Origin: Bradyrhizobium diazoefficiens
Lineage (GTDB): Bacteria > Pseudomonadota > Alphaproteobacteria > Rhizobiales > Xanthobacteraceae
DNA length: 64,000 nt
Assembly (NCBI RefSeq): GCF_018131015.1
Contig: NZ_JAFCJJ010000020.1
Coordinates: 55,500 to 119,499, forward strand
Reading direction: 5' to 3'
Shown here: positions 40,379-49,642 of the stretch, piece by piece
Layout of the letters: each line of letters starts with the position of its first letter
Position numbering within the stretch: position 1 is the first letter of the stretch
The notes under the pieces: model-generated
What the model saw: only the letters and a program-made list of their open reading frames with translations
Database searches by the model: none
Told to the model about the DNA's origin: nothing
Made by a program: the position numbers and the translations under genes

Positions 40379-41337
40379 CACAGCTCCTTCTTGATGTCGA
40401 CGATGCGCGACATCATGGTGATGATCAGGAAGGTGATCGCGAGCAGGATCACGGCGTTGGCCGCCGCGGCGGGGAATTGCAGCGCGTTCACGCGCGTCTC
40501 GATGATCTTGCCGGCGGCTGCGATCTGCTGGCCGCCCATCACGCCGATGGTGATGAAATCGCCCATCACGATGGTGATGACGAAGATCGAGCCGATCACG
40601 ATGCCGGGCTTCGACAGCGGAATGATGACGTTGACCAGCGTCTGCAAGCCGCTGGCGCCGGCGTCATAGGCGGCCTCGATCAGCGCCTTGTCGATGCGCA
40701 CCATCGAATTGAAGATCGGCACCACCATGAAGAAGGTGAAGAGGTGGACCAGCGCCAGCACCACGGAGAATTCGGAGAACAGCAGCCATTCCACGGGGTG
40801 GTTGATCAGGCCGGTCTTCATCAGGCCCGAGTTCACGAGGCCATTGCGGCCGAGCAGCGGAATCCAGGCGATCATGCGGATGACATTGGAGGTCCAGAAC
40901 GGGATCGTGCAGAGCAGCGACAATCCCATCTGCCAGGTCTTTGACTTGACGTGGAAGGCAAGGAAGTAGGCGACCCAGAAGCCGAGGAAGAGCGTGATGG
41001 CCCAGACCAGGAAGCAAAGCTTCAGCGTCTTCAGATAGGTCTTGGCGATGGTGCAGAGATCGGGGAGCTGCGCGATGCAGCCCTCGAACGTATCGGTGTA
41101 GCCGCGCCCCGAGAAGGCCGGCAGCAACTGATATTCGTTGTAATCCCAGAACGAGACGATGACGACGAAGACGAGCGGGATCAGGAAGAAGGCGAGAAAC
41201 ACCAGCATCATCGGCCCGGCCTGCAGCCAGGAGACGAAGGATGGCGACAGCCGTGCCGCCTTGACGGCGCGCGCGGTGTCGCCTCCCCGGACGAGGTCCG
41301 GGGAGGCCTGCTGCAGCACGTCCACTGACGTGTCCAT
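40378..41337 (-). CDS. ABC transporter permease, PotB type
   Basis: The 319-residue protein has six predicted membrane helices and an EAA-type loop (IEAAYDAGASGLQTLVNVII). It resembles PotB-like permeases of spermidine/putrescine-type importers. The ATG at 41337 overlaps the stop codon of the binding-protein gene (TGATG); a longer in-frame start at 41406 would run deep into that gene and was rejected. Confidence 0.9.
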   Translation of the reverse strand: MDTSVDVLQQASPDLVRGGDTARAVKAARLSPSFVSWLQAGPMMLVFLAFFLIPLVFVVIVSFWDYNEYQLLPAFSGRGYTDTFEGCIAQLPDLCTIAKTYLKTLKLCFLVWAITLFLGFWVAYFLAFHVKSKTWQMGLSLLCTIPFWTSNVIRMIAWIPLLGRNGLVNSGLMKTGLINHPVEWLLFSEFSVVLALVHLFTFFMVVPIFNSMVRIDKALIEAAYDAGASGLQTLVNVIIPLSKPGIVIGSIFVITIVMGDFITIGVMGGQQIAAAGKIIETRVNALQFPAAAANAVILLAITFLIITMMSRIVDIKKEL

Positions 41338-42626
41338 CACGCCGCGATGAACTCGTTCCACTTGCGGACCATGTAGTCGTTCTCGTCCATCACGGCGTTC
41401 CAGCACGCAACGCCGCCCATGCGCTCCTCATAGGAGCCGCCGTCGCGCACGGCGCCGGCTTTTTCCAGCAGCGAGCCGTCGGGCGCCTTGATGTCCTTCT
41501 CGGCCGGCTTGCCTTCCATCCAGTAGGCCCACTCGTAGGGCTCCATATGCGCCTTCGCGGTCGAGAGCACGGCAGAGTAGTAGCCCTGGCGGTTGAGATA
41601 GGCGCCGGCATAGCCGGACAGGAACCAGTTGACGAACTCGTAGGCCCATTCGAGCTTGGCGCCCGAGACGCCCTTGGACACGCAGAAGCCGGAGGCCCAG
41701 GAGCGGTAGCCTTCCTTGAGCGGCTGGAAGGTGCAGGGGATGCCCATCGAGCGCACCTTCGTCACTGCGGGTGACCACATCGACTGGATGACGGTTTCAC
41801 CTGACGCCATCAGGTTCACGCTCTCATTGAAATCCTTCCAGAAGGCGCGGAACTGGCCGGCCTTCTTGGCCTCGGTCATCACCTTCATGGTGAGATCGAT
41901 CTCTTCCTTGGTCATGTTGCCCTTGTCGGCATATTTGTACTTGCCGGTGGATTCCACGACCATCGCGGCATCCATGATGCCGATCGAGGGGATGTTGAGG
42001 ATCGAGGCCTTGCCCTTGAACTCGGGGTTGAGCAACTCGGACCACGAGTTGATCGGGCGCTTGATGATATCGGGGCGAATACCGAGCGTGTCGGCATTGT
42101 AGACGGTCGGGATCAGCGTGACGAACTCGGTCGCCGAGGTCGCGAACTTCTTGGAGTCCTTGCCTTCGAGGTAGAGCACCTTCCAGGGCGCGGTGCCCTG
42201 GTTGCCGATCTTCTTGCCGCCGGGCGTCTCGCCCTTGGTGAAGACCGGCGTGATGTTGTCGAATTCCTTGATCTTCTTGGCGTCGAGGGCGAGGATGTTG
42301 CCGGACGGCACCAGCTTCTTCAGCGAGAAATATTCGGTGTCCAGCACGTCGAAGGAGTTCGGCTGGGTCATCACGCGCTTGGTGACGTCGTCGGTGGTCG
42401 CGGTGATGTATTCGATCTTGATGCCGGTGTCCTTCAGGCACTGCTTGGAGATGTCGTCGCCTTCGTTCACGGCGGTGCCGAGATAGCGCAGCACCTTCGG
42501 CTCGGCCGACATCACATAGGGAAAGCCGGTGATGGCGCCGGAGCCGGCGGCAAGGCCGGCAAGCCCTGCGGTGCCTTTGAGCAGCGTGCGGCGGCTGACG
42601 CCGGTCTTCCCTTTGGTCTCGGTCAT
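41337..42626 (-). CDS. Extracellular substrate-binding protein of a polyamine-type ABC importer, Tat-exported
   Basis: The protein of about 429 residues begins with a twin-arginine signal (SRRTLLKGTAGLAGLAAGSG), followed by a PotD/PotF-like binding domain (VLRYLGTAVNEGDDISKQC, SVNLMASGETVIQSMWSP). Export in folded form by Tat suggests a cofactor or tight ligand binding, which is common for this subgroup in rhizobia. AGGAG precedes the ATG by 8 bases; a GTG start 9 bases earlier is possible. It sits between the ATPase and the permeases in the operon. Confidence 0.88.
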   Translation of the reverse strand: MTETKGKTGVSRRTLLKGTAGLAGLAAGSGAITGFPYVMSAEPKVLRYLGTAVNEGDDISKQCLKDTGIKIEYITATTDDVTKRVMTQPNSFDVLDTEYFSLKKLVPSGNILALDAKKIKEFDNITPVFTKGETPGGKKIGNQGTAPWKVLYLEGKDSKKFATSATEFVTLIPTVYNADTLGIRPDIIKRPINSWSELLNPEFKGKASILNIPSIGIMDAAMVVESTGKYKYADKGNMTKEEIDLTMKVMTEAKKAGQFRAFWKDFNESVNLMASGETVIQSMWSPAVTKVRSMGIPCTFQPLKEGYRSWASGFCVSKGVSGAKLEWAYEFVNWFLSGYAGAYLNRQGYYSAVLSTAKAHMEPYEWAYWMEGKPAEKDIKAPDGSLLEKAGAVRDGGSYEERMGGVACWNAVMDENDYMVRKWNEFIAA

Positions 42627-42671
42627 ATCAGTCACTCCTCTGTTTGCGCATTGTCGTGAACGATTGGCGCG

Positions 42672-43658
42672 CTATTGTAGGCGCTGCGCCTTGGCGGGAT
42701 CCCAGGTCGCCAGCACGCGATCGCCCGGACGGAACGGGTGGACGTCGAAGGTGGCCTCGGGAACGTGGGAGAACAGGGACGTGCCGTCGTCGAGCGTGAG
42801 CGAGACGGCGACATAGGAGCCCTGGTACTCGGTCTGGGTCAGCAGCGCCGGCGCGCCGAAGACGCCGTCAGTGATCGGCTTGATGCCAAGCTGATCGGCG
42901 CGCACGGCGATGCGGTTGCCGGCGTCGCTGAGCACGTTGTGGCCGCCGATGAAGCGGGCCACGAATTCGGTGCGGGGATGGTGGAAGATGTCGCGGGCCG
43001 AACCCTGCTGCTCGATCCGGCCCTGGTTCATCACCACGATGTGGTCGGCGAGCGCCATCGCCTCCTCCTGGCCGTGGGTGACCTGGATGAAGCTGATGCC
43101 GAGCTCGCGCTGCAGCCGCTTCAATTCGCCGCGCATCTTCACCCGCAGGAACGGATCGAGCGCCGACAGCGGCTCGTCGAGCAGAAGGATCTGCGGCTCG
43201 GTGATCAGCGCGCGTGCGAGCGCCACGCGCTGCTGCTGGCCGCCGGAGAGCTGGGCCGGGAGGCGGGCCGCGTAGGGGCTCATCGCCACCAGCTCGAGCA
43301 GCTCGCCGGCGCGCTTGTGCCGCGTGGTACGGTCGATGCCGCGCATTTTCAGGGCAAACGCAACATTGTCGAGCACGGTCAGATGCGGAAACAGCGCGTA
43401 GGACTGGAACATCATCGCGGTGCCGCGCTCGGCCGGCGGCAGGTCGGTGACGTTCTGCGCGCCGAGGATGATGTCGCCGACGCTGACCGCCTCGTGGCCG
43501 GCGATCATGCGCAAGGTCGAGGTTTTGCCGCAGCCGGACGGGCCGAGCAGGCAGCAATAGGTGCCGGCCGGGATCTTCAGGTTGACGTTGTCGACCGCGA
43601 GCGTGGTGTCGTAGCGCTTGGTGACGGCGACCAGTTCGAGAGCGGCGGGAGTGGCCAT
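42672..43658 (-). CDS. ABC transporter ATP-binding protein, PotA type
   Basis: The 328-residue protein has Walker A (GPSGCGKTS, residues 39-47), the LSGGQQQRVALARAL signature, Walker B LLLDEPLSALD and a C-terminal TOBE-like regulatory domain. It energises import through the two permeases. It is the first gene of the five-gene transporter and racemase operon. The internal ATG was chosen because it gives the normal PotA-type beginning; an upstream start at 43715 is less likely. The divergent GntR-type gene starts about 250 bases away. Confidence 0.9.
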   Translation of the reverse strand: MATPAALELVAVTKRYDTTLAVDNVNLKIPAGTYCCLLGPSGCGKTSTLRMIAGHEAVSVGDIILGAQNVTDLPPAERGTAMMFQSYALFPHLTVLDNVAFALKMRGIDRTTRHKRAGELLELVAMSPYAARLPAQLSGGQQQRVALARALITEPQILLLDEPLSALDPFLRVKMRGELKRLQRELGISFIQVTHGQEEAMALADHIVVMNQGRIEQQGSARDIFHHPRTEFVARFIGGHNVLSDAGNRIAVRADQLGIKPITDGVFGAPALLTQTEYQGSYVAVSLTLDDGTSLFSHVPEATFDVHPFRPGDRVLATWDPAKAQRLQ

Positions 43659-43908
43659 GGCGTGTCCAGGCGGAGGGCGATGGGCCTCTCTCCGCAAGGA
43701 GTGTGCCAACGCCACGCCGCGGGCCGAATTCCGGAACTGTGCTGCAGAGTCAGATCGTTAGACCGAATCCCCATTGTTTCGGCAACGCGCCGCACAGGAA
43801 GCGGTCTGCACACAAAACGGGCGCGGATTGTATAAAGTTTCGCCTGTGATTGGATACAGCTCGTCGACTACCATTGAAGGCGACGTCTCCGATCGAGCCC
43901 TCAAACCC

Positions 43909-44613
43909 ATGGTCGTGAAAACCCGCCCAAAATCCGATACGCCAGATGCGAGCGATCGCGTCAGTCGCATTCGGGAGGGCGTGACCGCCGCGATCCTGGA
44001 GCACCGGCTGCTGCCGGGCACCAAGCTCGGCGAGGACGAGATCGGCGAGATCTATGGCGCGAGCCGCACGCTGGTGCGCACCGCGCTGCAGCAGCTTGCC
44101 CATGAGGGCATCGTCACCATCGAGAAGAATCGCGGCGCCTTCGTTGCACGCCCGACGCCGGCGGATGCCCGCGAGGTGTTCGAGGCGCGCCGGCTGATCG
44201 AGCCCAGCATCGTCGACCATGCCTGCGACAACGCCACGCCGGCCTGGCTCGACCGGCTCGGTCGGCACATTGCCGAGGAACGCGCGGCGGAGCTGCGCGG
44301 TGACGCGCGTGCCGCGGTGCGGCTCTCCGGCGAGTTTCACCGGCTCGTCGCCGAGATCAGCGGTCACAGCATCTATCTCGGCTTCCTCAAGGAGCTGATC
44401 GCGCGCTCCTCGCTGATCATCCTGCTCTACCGCCGCCACAACACGCCGGCCTGCGGCACCGACCATCACGCCGAGATCGTCACCGCGATCCGCAAACGCG
44501 ACAGGGCGCGCGCGCGCGATCTGATGCTGTCGCATCTGACGGAGATCGAGGCAGAGCTGTTCTTGAAGGACGAGGCCGCCGGTGAATTGCCCCTTGCGGA
44601 CGTGCTGGGCTGA
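43909..44613 (+). CDS. GntR-family regulator with FCD ligand domain
   Basis: The protein of 234 residues has an N-terminal winged helix (LPGTKLGEDEIGEIYGASRT, LVRTALQQLAHEGIVTIEKN) and an FCD domain with metal-binding His residues (GEFHRLVAEISGH, DHHAEIV). FCD regulators sense small acids or amino acids, usually those handled by the neighbouring genes. It is divergent from the polyamine-type transporter operon, so it is the likely regulator, binding in the 250-base gap. An upstream in-frame ATG at 43774 exists, but the family begins about here. Confidence 0.85.
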   Translation: MVVKTRPKSDTPDASDRVSRIREGVTAAILEHRLLPGTKLGEDEIGEIYGASRTLVRTALQQLAHEGIVTIEKNRGAFVARPTPADAREVFEARRLIEPSIVDHACDNATPAWLDRLGRHIAEERAAELRGDARAAVRLSGEFHRLVAEISGHSIYLGFLKELIARSSLIILLYRRHNTPACGTDHHAEIVTAIRKRDRARARDLMLSHLTEIEAELFLKDEAAGELPLADVLG

Positions 44614-44641
44614 ACTGCGCGATGGATCCCCCAAAAAGGTT

Positions 44642-44671
44642 GCGCCCAGCCATTGGGGGATGGCTGGGCGC
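44642..44671 (-). terminator. Bidirectional hairpin terminator between GntR and BTLCP genes
   Basis: GCGCCCAGCCAT and ATGGCTGGGCGC are perfect complements around a six-base loop. On the minus strand AACCTTTTTGG follows, so it should end transcripts of the BTLCP gene. Confidence 0.85.
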
Positions 44672-44750
44672 GCGCGAACCGGTCTGGGACGGGGAGGGGT
44701 GGGGATGTGACCGGGTCGCGTAACTCGTTCGTTTGTTCCTGCTGATCGAC

Positions 44751-45377
44751 TTACTGATCTCTTGCGCTGGCGGTGGAGACCGCCGGCTTGGTATCGCCGA
44801 GCGACACCCAGACATTCTGATCGCTCTGCGACTGGCGCTTGACGAAGCGGTAGCCGGTCTCCGTCCAGGCCACGACGCTCTCGTTCTGATTGTCCAGAAC
44901 GAACTCGCCCTTGTCGGTCTTCACCGTCAGCACCGCGTGTCCTTCGCCCTTCTTGTCGCGCACGACGGTGATGAGCAGGGCCTCGCGCGGCCATCCGGCA
45001 TCGATCAGCATCTTGCGCTTCAACAGCACGTAGTCTTCACAGTCGCCGTAGCCGTCTGATGGCAGCGACCACTTCTCGATCACGCCCCAGTGCTCCTGGT
45101 CGGTCAGCGGCTTGATGGTCTCGTTGACCCAGCGATTGACCTTGACCAGGTCGCGCCACGCGGTCTGCGACATCACGATGTCGCGCGGCTGCGTCGGCCC
45201 GCCCTGGCACTGAGCGGAATTCTCGGCACAGAATTCGACCCAGCCGATCGGCGCACGCGTGGTGTCGCCGAGGCTCGCGTAGAGCAGACGGCCTTCGCCG
45301 GCCTGCGCCGTCGCGCTTATCCCGAAGAGCATGGCGGCCAGCGCCAGTCTCTTTCCCTGTCCCCTGAAATCGAACAT
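44751..45377 (-). CDS. Periplasmic transglutaminase-like cysteine protease (BTLCP, LapG family)
   Basis: The 208-residue protein has a signal peptide (about residues 1-26, ending AQAG) and the catalytic triad of the bacterial transglutaminase-like cysteine peptidases: Cys113 (GYGDCEDYV), His147 (GEGHAVL) and Asp162 (FVLDNQ). Family member LapG cuts LapA-type adhesins from the surface when c-di-GMP is low. Here a double-PilZ gene lies next to it on the same strand and a giant adhesin is encoded 28 kb away, but a physical link is not shown. Rhizobia often have several such proteins, so the target is uncertain. Confidence 0.85.
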   Translation of the reverse strand: MFDFRGQGKRLALAAMLFGISATAQAGEGRLLYASLGDTTRAPIGWVEFCAENSAQCQGGPTQPRDIVMSQTAWRDLVKVNRWVNETIKPLTDQEHWGVIEKWSLPSDGYGDCEDYVLLKRKMLIDAGWPREALLITVVRDKKGEGHAVLTVKTDKGEFVLDNQNESVVAWTETGYRFVKRQSQSDQNVWVSLGDTKPAVSTASARDQ

Positions 45378-45637
45378 TGCGATCCCCGTTTCTTGTTGGG
45401 ACCACAATGCGCGCCGAGCATTTGAGTTGCCGCTAAGTCGGCCAAGTCAAGTCGAGTCGAATGCAAGTAAAACGCGCGGCTAATTCGATCTATACTTGAA
45501 TCGAATTCGAATAAAATTCGACATGACTGCAATTGATTCAAATTTTATCGATTAACGCGGAAACGCTGGCGGAACCGCCGTTTCCGCCCGCCGACAGGCC
45601 CCCTGTTAACCGCGCAGGCGGGCCGTCACCACGCATG

Positions 45638-45671
45638 AAAAAGGCGGCGTCCGCATCGCGGAGGCCGCCTC
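45638..45671 (-). terminator. Intrinsic terminator of the double PilZ gene
   Basis: On the minus strand a GGCGGC...GCCGCC hairpin is followed by TTTTTC, just after the PilZ gene stop at 45709. Confidence 0.85.
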
Positions 45672-45708
45672 AGGGCTGGAAATTACGGGTTTTCGGCGCG
45701 GTTTCGCT

Positions 45709-46320
45709 TTACCGCGCGGTAACGCTCTCTTCGAGAGTCTCGGCGGGCTGCTCGTGCATGAACTCGAGCGCGAAGCCGTCTTCGAGATTTCGCACCACGC
45801 GGCCCTGGACGCGGCCGAGCAGGACGATCGATTTCAGCGGCGGCCGGTTCTCCGCAGCAATGGCAGCGCCCGACAGCGAGAGATCGATGATGCGGCAGGT
45901 CATCTTGGTGCCGTCCTCGAGCGTCAGCACCGCGATCGGGTTGCGCGGCACGATACGGTCGTGGCGGCGGTCCTCCGGCAAATTGAGGATGTCGCGGTTG
46001 GCGAGCCAGGTCAGCTGGGCGGCGAGCTTGTCGCGCTTGCGCGGCGTCGCCCCGACCGTCATGGCGAAGCCATTGTCGATGATGCGGGCGATCTTGCCCT
46101 CGACGCGGCCGATATGGTCGAGATAGGCGACCACGCGGTCGCCGACATTGCCGATGCCCGGCGCCAGCAGCGCGAGCCCGCCCGGCGACATGTTGATCAC
46201 CTGGCAGGGGAATTCACGGCGGTCCGGCAGCATGTAGCGGCCGAGCAGGTGGACTTTCACCCGCTGGAAACGCCGACGTTCCTCAGTGGCCGGAAGAAAT
46301 TTTTTGTTCGCCAACGCCAT
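45709..46320 (-). CDS. Protein with two PilZ domains
   Basis: The 203-residue protein carries two consecutive PilZ domains. The first has RRRFQRVKV and NMSPGGLAL; the second has RRHDRIVPR and DLSLSGAAI. Each has both c-di-GMP contact motifs, so it may bind two or more ligand molecules. It is cytosolic. It lies upstream of the BTLCP protease gene on the same strand, though its own terminator separates them. It is a candidate effector for motility, polysaccharide or adhesion control. The start at MALANKKFL was chosen over a longer frame. Confidence 0.85.
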   Translation of the reverse strand: MALANKKFLPATEERRRFQRVKVHLLGRYMLPDRREFPCQVINMSPGGLALLAPGIGNVGDRVVAYLDHIGRVEGKIARIIDNGFAMTVGATPRKRDKLAAQLTWLANRDILNLPEDRRHDRIVPRNPIAVLTLEDGTKMTCRIIDLSLSGAAIAAENRPPLKSIVLLGRVQGRVVRNLEDGFALEFMHEQPAETLEESVTAR

Positions 46321-46389
46321 TTTCAACACCCGACCCCCCGCCCGGGCGGAGTCCGCAAAGACCTTAGGGGGCACAGGGTTAATGCCCCG

Positions 46390-47571
46390 TTATGATTTGG
46401 CGTGGTGATTACGGACAGACACAATGCGCTCGAAAAGCCACAGCAGCGGCGGGCAGGCGAGCACGGCAAGCGCGCCGAGATCGAGGGCGACCGCCGCCGT
46501 CCCGGCCGATTTGGCGAGACGGCCCGCGACCGCCGGCCCCAGCATCATCGCGGCATAATAGAGCGTGTAGAACACGCCCATGCCGATCGCCCGCGTCTCC
46601 GGCGCGAGCACCCGGGCCGGCAGGCTCATCACCGGGCCGGCCGGATGGCCGCAGATCAGGCCGATCAGGACGAAGATCGTGATCACGGCGTCCGACCGGG
46701 GCAGCCAGGCCAGCAGCAGCGCGACGGCGAGGCTGGCTGCGACCGCAAGCGTCAGCGGCCGCCGGGTCCGGTCGGCAATGAATCCGCCAACCGGCACCGA
46801 GATCACCGACAGCCACAGCACGAGGCTGATCGCCGAGCCCGCCGCGGCAATGCTCCAGCCGCGCTCGGCGAGCAGCGAGGGGCCGAACGAGAAGACCATC
46901 GCAAAGCCGACATTGTAGAGGCCCCAGATCGCGCCCGCGACGATCACCGCCAGCAGCGCCAGGGGATCGAGCCGTGATGGTGCAGCCGTTGCCGCGACTG
47001 TCGCCGGCGGCGGCTGGTAGAACGCGACCAGCACGATTCCGGCCGCGGTCAGCGCGGCTGCCGACAGGAACACGGCGCCGGCGCCATAGGCGGTGCCGAT
47101 CGCCGGCAGCAGCAGGAGCGAGATCCCGATGCCGGCGGGCCAGGAGTTGACGAAGATCGCCATGGCGGTTGCGATCTCCTTGCCGGCAAACCAGTCGGTG
47201 CCCATCTTGGTGAGCTGCACCGTCAGCAGCACGCCGCCGGCGCCCGAGGCGAGCCGGCCCGCCATCTGCCAGCCCCAGATGTCGGTGGTGGCCATGACGA
47301 GGCCGCCGGCCGTCATCAGCAGCAGCGCTGCGATCGTCGTGGGCTTGTCGCCGAGCGTCCGCCCGATTGCGCCGCCCGGCAGCGCCAGCACGATGCCGGG
47401 CGTGAAATAGAGCCCGATCAGGATGCCGATATCGGCAAGGCCGACGCCAAAGCTCTTCTCGAGCAGCGGCGCGACCGCAGCCACGCTCTGGAACTGGAAC
47501 GCGATGGTGAGACGGACAAAGAACAGGATCGCAAGAATGGTCCAGCGATTGCGCAACGCCCGTCTCCCCAT
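46390..47571 (-). CDS. Major facilitator superfamily transporter
   Basis: The 393-residue protein has twelve predicted membrane helices and the MFS loop 2-3 motif in degenerate form (GGAIGRTLGDKPT). Text such as MGTDWFAGKEIATAMAIFVN is found in uncharacterised MFS exporters of the CynX/NimT-like group. The direction of transport and the substrate are unknown. The ATG at 47571 begins a typical MFS N-terminus. The next MFS gene, on the same strand, ends 37 bases upstream, so the two may be co-transcribed. Confidence 0.85.
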   Translation of the reverse strand: MGRRALRNRWTILAILFFVRLTIAFQFQSVAAVAPLLEKSFGVGLADIGILIGLYFTPGIVLALPGGAIGRTLGDKPTTIAALLLMTAGGLVMATTDIWGWQMAGRLASGAGGVLLTVQLTKMGTDWFAGKEIATAMAIFVNSWPAGIGISLLLLPAIGTAYGAGAVFLSAAALTAAGIVLVAFYQPPPATVAATAAPSRLDPLALLAVIVAGAIWGLYNVGFAMVFSFGPSLLAERGWSIAAAGSAISLVLWLSVISVPVGGFIADRTRRPLTLAVAASLAVALLLAWLPRSDAVITIFVLIGLICGHPAGPVMSLPARVLAPETRAIGMGVFYTLYYAAMMLGPAVAGRLAKSAGTAAVALDLGALAVLACPPLLWLFERIVSVRNHHAKS

Positions 47572-47608
47572 CCAATGCGGCGAAGCGTGCGGTGGCGGGG
47601 GACGAGAG

Positions 47609-48862
47609 TCAACCGGCGCCCTTATGCCTCCTTGCCGCACGTTGATTGAGAAGACACAGCAGCGCCAGCAGCACCGCGGCCGACAGGCCCAGCGACCAGT
47701 GAATGCCGATCGCGGCGCCGAACACACCGACTGTAATGCCGCTGAAGGCCCGCATCCCGAGCCCGGCCATGTTGTAGAGACCGACGGCGCGGCCGCGAAT
47801 GTCCGCCGGCGCGTTCAACTGCACCAGCGCCTGCGCCATGGTGTTGAACGACAGCTCGAAGAAGCCCGCGAAGAACAGCAGCACGATCGCGACGGGATAG
47901 ATCCGCACCATCGCGAAGCCGAGCAGCGCCAGGCTCCAGAGCATCGCGAGCACGATCGCCGTGCGCGGCGTGCCCCTAAGCCGCCCCCAGGATTCCAGCG
48001 CGATGCCGGCGAGCAGCGCGCCGGCCGCGTCCGCCGCGAGCAGCACGCTGTAGGAGACGCCGGGGTCGCCATGGCCGAGATCGCCGGCAAAGCCCGGCAT
48101 CTGGGCGTGATAGGCATTGCCGATCATGAAAGAGGTGAGGCCAGCAAGCCAGATCATCGCCGACAGCACCGGCAGCGTGCCGACCGTTCGCATCGTCAGC
48201 ACGATGTCGGCAAAGCCGCGCACGGCGAAGCGCCGCACCGCCACGCTTGCGTCGCGTACCGGCGCCCAGCACAGCCACAGCAGCATCGGCAGGTAGAACA
48301 GCGTGTTGAAGATGATGCCGTGCGAGGTGCCGAGCGTCAGCATGATGATGCCGCCGACGGCGGGTCCGGCCAGGATGCCGAGATAGCGCGCCATCGCGTT
48401 CAGCCGCACCGCGCTCGGCAGATCGGCCGGGCCGACGAGGTCGTAGAGCAGCAGTTGGTTCGGCGTCTGCCACAGCACGCCGGCGCAGCCGTGGATCACC
48501 AGCAGCAGCATCGCGTGCCACATCTGGATCGTGTCGGTGATGAAGAAGAATCCCCATCCGGCCGATGCGACGACGAACAGCAGCATGCCACACTGGATGA
48601 TGCGGCGCGGATCGAACCGGTCGGCGAGTCCGCCGACCGCGACCGAGAACAACAGGAACGGCAGCCAGTGCGACAGCACCGCAAAGCCTCCCAGGGTCGG
48701 CGACTGGAATTTCTGGAACACCACCCAGTAGCTGATGACGTGCTCGATATTGTCGGCCATCATCGCCAGCACGAAAGCGATGAACTGGAGCCGGTACGGC
48801 ACCGACTTCATCGCAGCGAACGAGCCGGACGCCGCCACGGGATTTTGGGGAAGGGGGTTCAA
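47609..48862 (-). CDS. Major facilitator superfamily transporter, enterobactin-exporter-like (MFS_3)
   Basis: The protein of up to 417 residues has twelve predicted helices. The text VGGLADRFDPRRIIQ is the cytoplasmic loop 2-3 motif, and the pattern matches MFS_3 (EntS-like) carriers. The substrate is unknown. The first start is TTG (48862); an ATG at 48811 (MKSVPYRLQFIAFVLAMMAD) is equally possible and leaves all helices intact. The second MFS gene begins 37 bases after its stop. Confidence 0.82.
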   Translation of the reverse strand: MNPLPQNPVAASGSFAAMKSVPYRLQFIAFVLAMMADNIEHVISYWVVFQKFQSPTLGGFAVLSHWLPFLLFSVAVGGLADRFDPRRIIQCGMLLFVVASAGWGFFFITDTIQMWHAMLLLVIHGCAGVLWQTPNQLLLYDLVGPADLPSAVRLNAMARYLGILAGPAVGGIIMLTLGTSHGIIFNTLFYLPMLLWLCWAPVRDASVAVRRFAVRGFADIVLTMRTVGTLPVLSAMIWLAGLTSFMIGNAYHAQMPGFAGDLGHGDPGVSYSVLLAADAAGALLAGIALESWGRLRGTPRTAIVLAMLWSLALLGFAMVRIYPVAIVLLFFAGFFELSFNTMAQALVQLNAPADIRGRAVGLYNMAGLGMRAFSGITVGVFGAAIGIHWSLGLSAAVLLALLCLLNQRAARRHKGAG

Positions 48863-48953
48863 GCGATCACCTGGATGGGATTTGGCGCCGCCTTACACGT
48901 TTGCTGCAGGCGGCTCAAGATACTTGGCGGCCTGCAAACATCAGTCATGCAAT

Positions 48954-49134
48954 GCCGCCACGACCACCGCCGTCATCCTGAGGTGCTCCATTGCGATGCA
49001 TTGGCATCGCAATGGAGCCTCGAAGGAAGAGCCGCGCGTGCTTGCGGCCCATCCTTCGAGGCGCGCAAGAGCGCGCACCTCCAGCGACAACGGCTTTGCC
49101 GTTGCGCGGGGATGACGGCGGTGGTCGTGGCGGC
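48954..49134 (+). repeat. 181 bp MITE-like inverted-repeat element
   Basis: The ends 48954-48978 and 49110-49134 are perfect 25 bp inverted repeats (outer bases GCCGCCACGACC). Inside are further arms TCCTTCGAGGC and GCCTCGAAGGA. No gene is inside. It lies between the MFS and acetyltransferase genes. Confidence 0.8.
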
Positions 49135-49159
49135 GCTGATGCGGGCCATGCGGCTATGG

Positions 49160-49642
49160 CTACCCCAACGCCTTGACGTACACCGCATAAGGCACGCCCA
49201 GGATATCCGGCGCCTCGCGAACTTTCGCAAATCCCATGCGCAGATACATCTGCAGCGCGACCGTCATGATCGGCGTCGTGTGCAGCGCGACCACCGGAGC
49301 CTGGTCGCGCTCAGCGCGGCGCAGGCACTCCTCCGTCAAATGCCGGCCGATGCCCTTGCCGCGCGCGGCGGGATCGACCACCAGCATGCGGATGATCGGC
49401 CAGGACGGCTCGAAGAAGTCCGGTTTCGGGGCTTGCGGGCCGATATAGGCCACGGCGCCGACGATCCGGCCATCATCTTCGGCGACGATGATCTCGCCGG
49501 TTCTGGCAAGCCGCGGCATCTTCGCGACATTGGCATTGAACAACGGCCAGTCGGCGGAAAAATGCGGCTCGAACTCCGCGAACGCGGCCAGCGCGACGCG
49601 CGTGATGGCCTCCGCATCGTCGTCCCGATAGTCACGCAGCAT
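49160..49642 (-). CDS. GNAT-family N-acetyltransferase
   Basis: The 160-residue protein has the GNAT core: a beta strand with MLVVDPAARGKGIGRHL, whose R-G-x-G-x-G/A loop binds the pyrophosphate of acetyl-CoA, and the C-terminal YLRMGFAKV. The acceptor is unknown; a small amine or a protein N-terminus are both possible. It is a single gene, 107 bases from the divergent dehydrogenase gene, and its stop lies 25 bases from the MITE-like repeat. Confidence 0.88.
   Translation of the reverse strand: MLRDYRDDDAEAITRVALAAFAEFEPHFSADWPLFNANVAKMPRLARTGEIIVAEDDGRIVGAVAYIGPQAPKPDFFEPSWPIIRMLVVDPAARGKGIGRHLTEECLRRAERDQAPVVALHTTPIMTVALQMYLRMGFAKVREAPDILGVPYAVYVKALG

Noticed and set aside
43750..44994. 414-residue minus-strand frame opposite the GntR gene
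   Set aside because: Antisense to a complete winged-helix plus FCD protein and continuing through a terminator hairpin.
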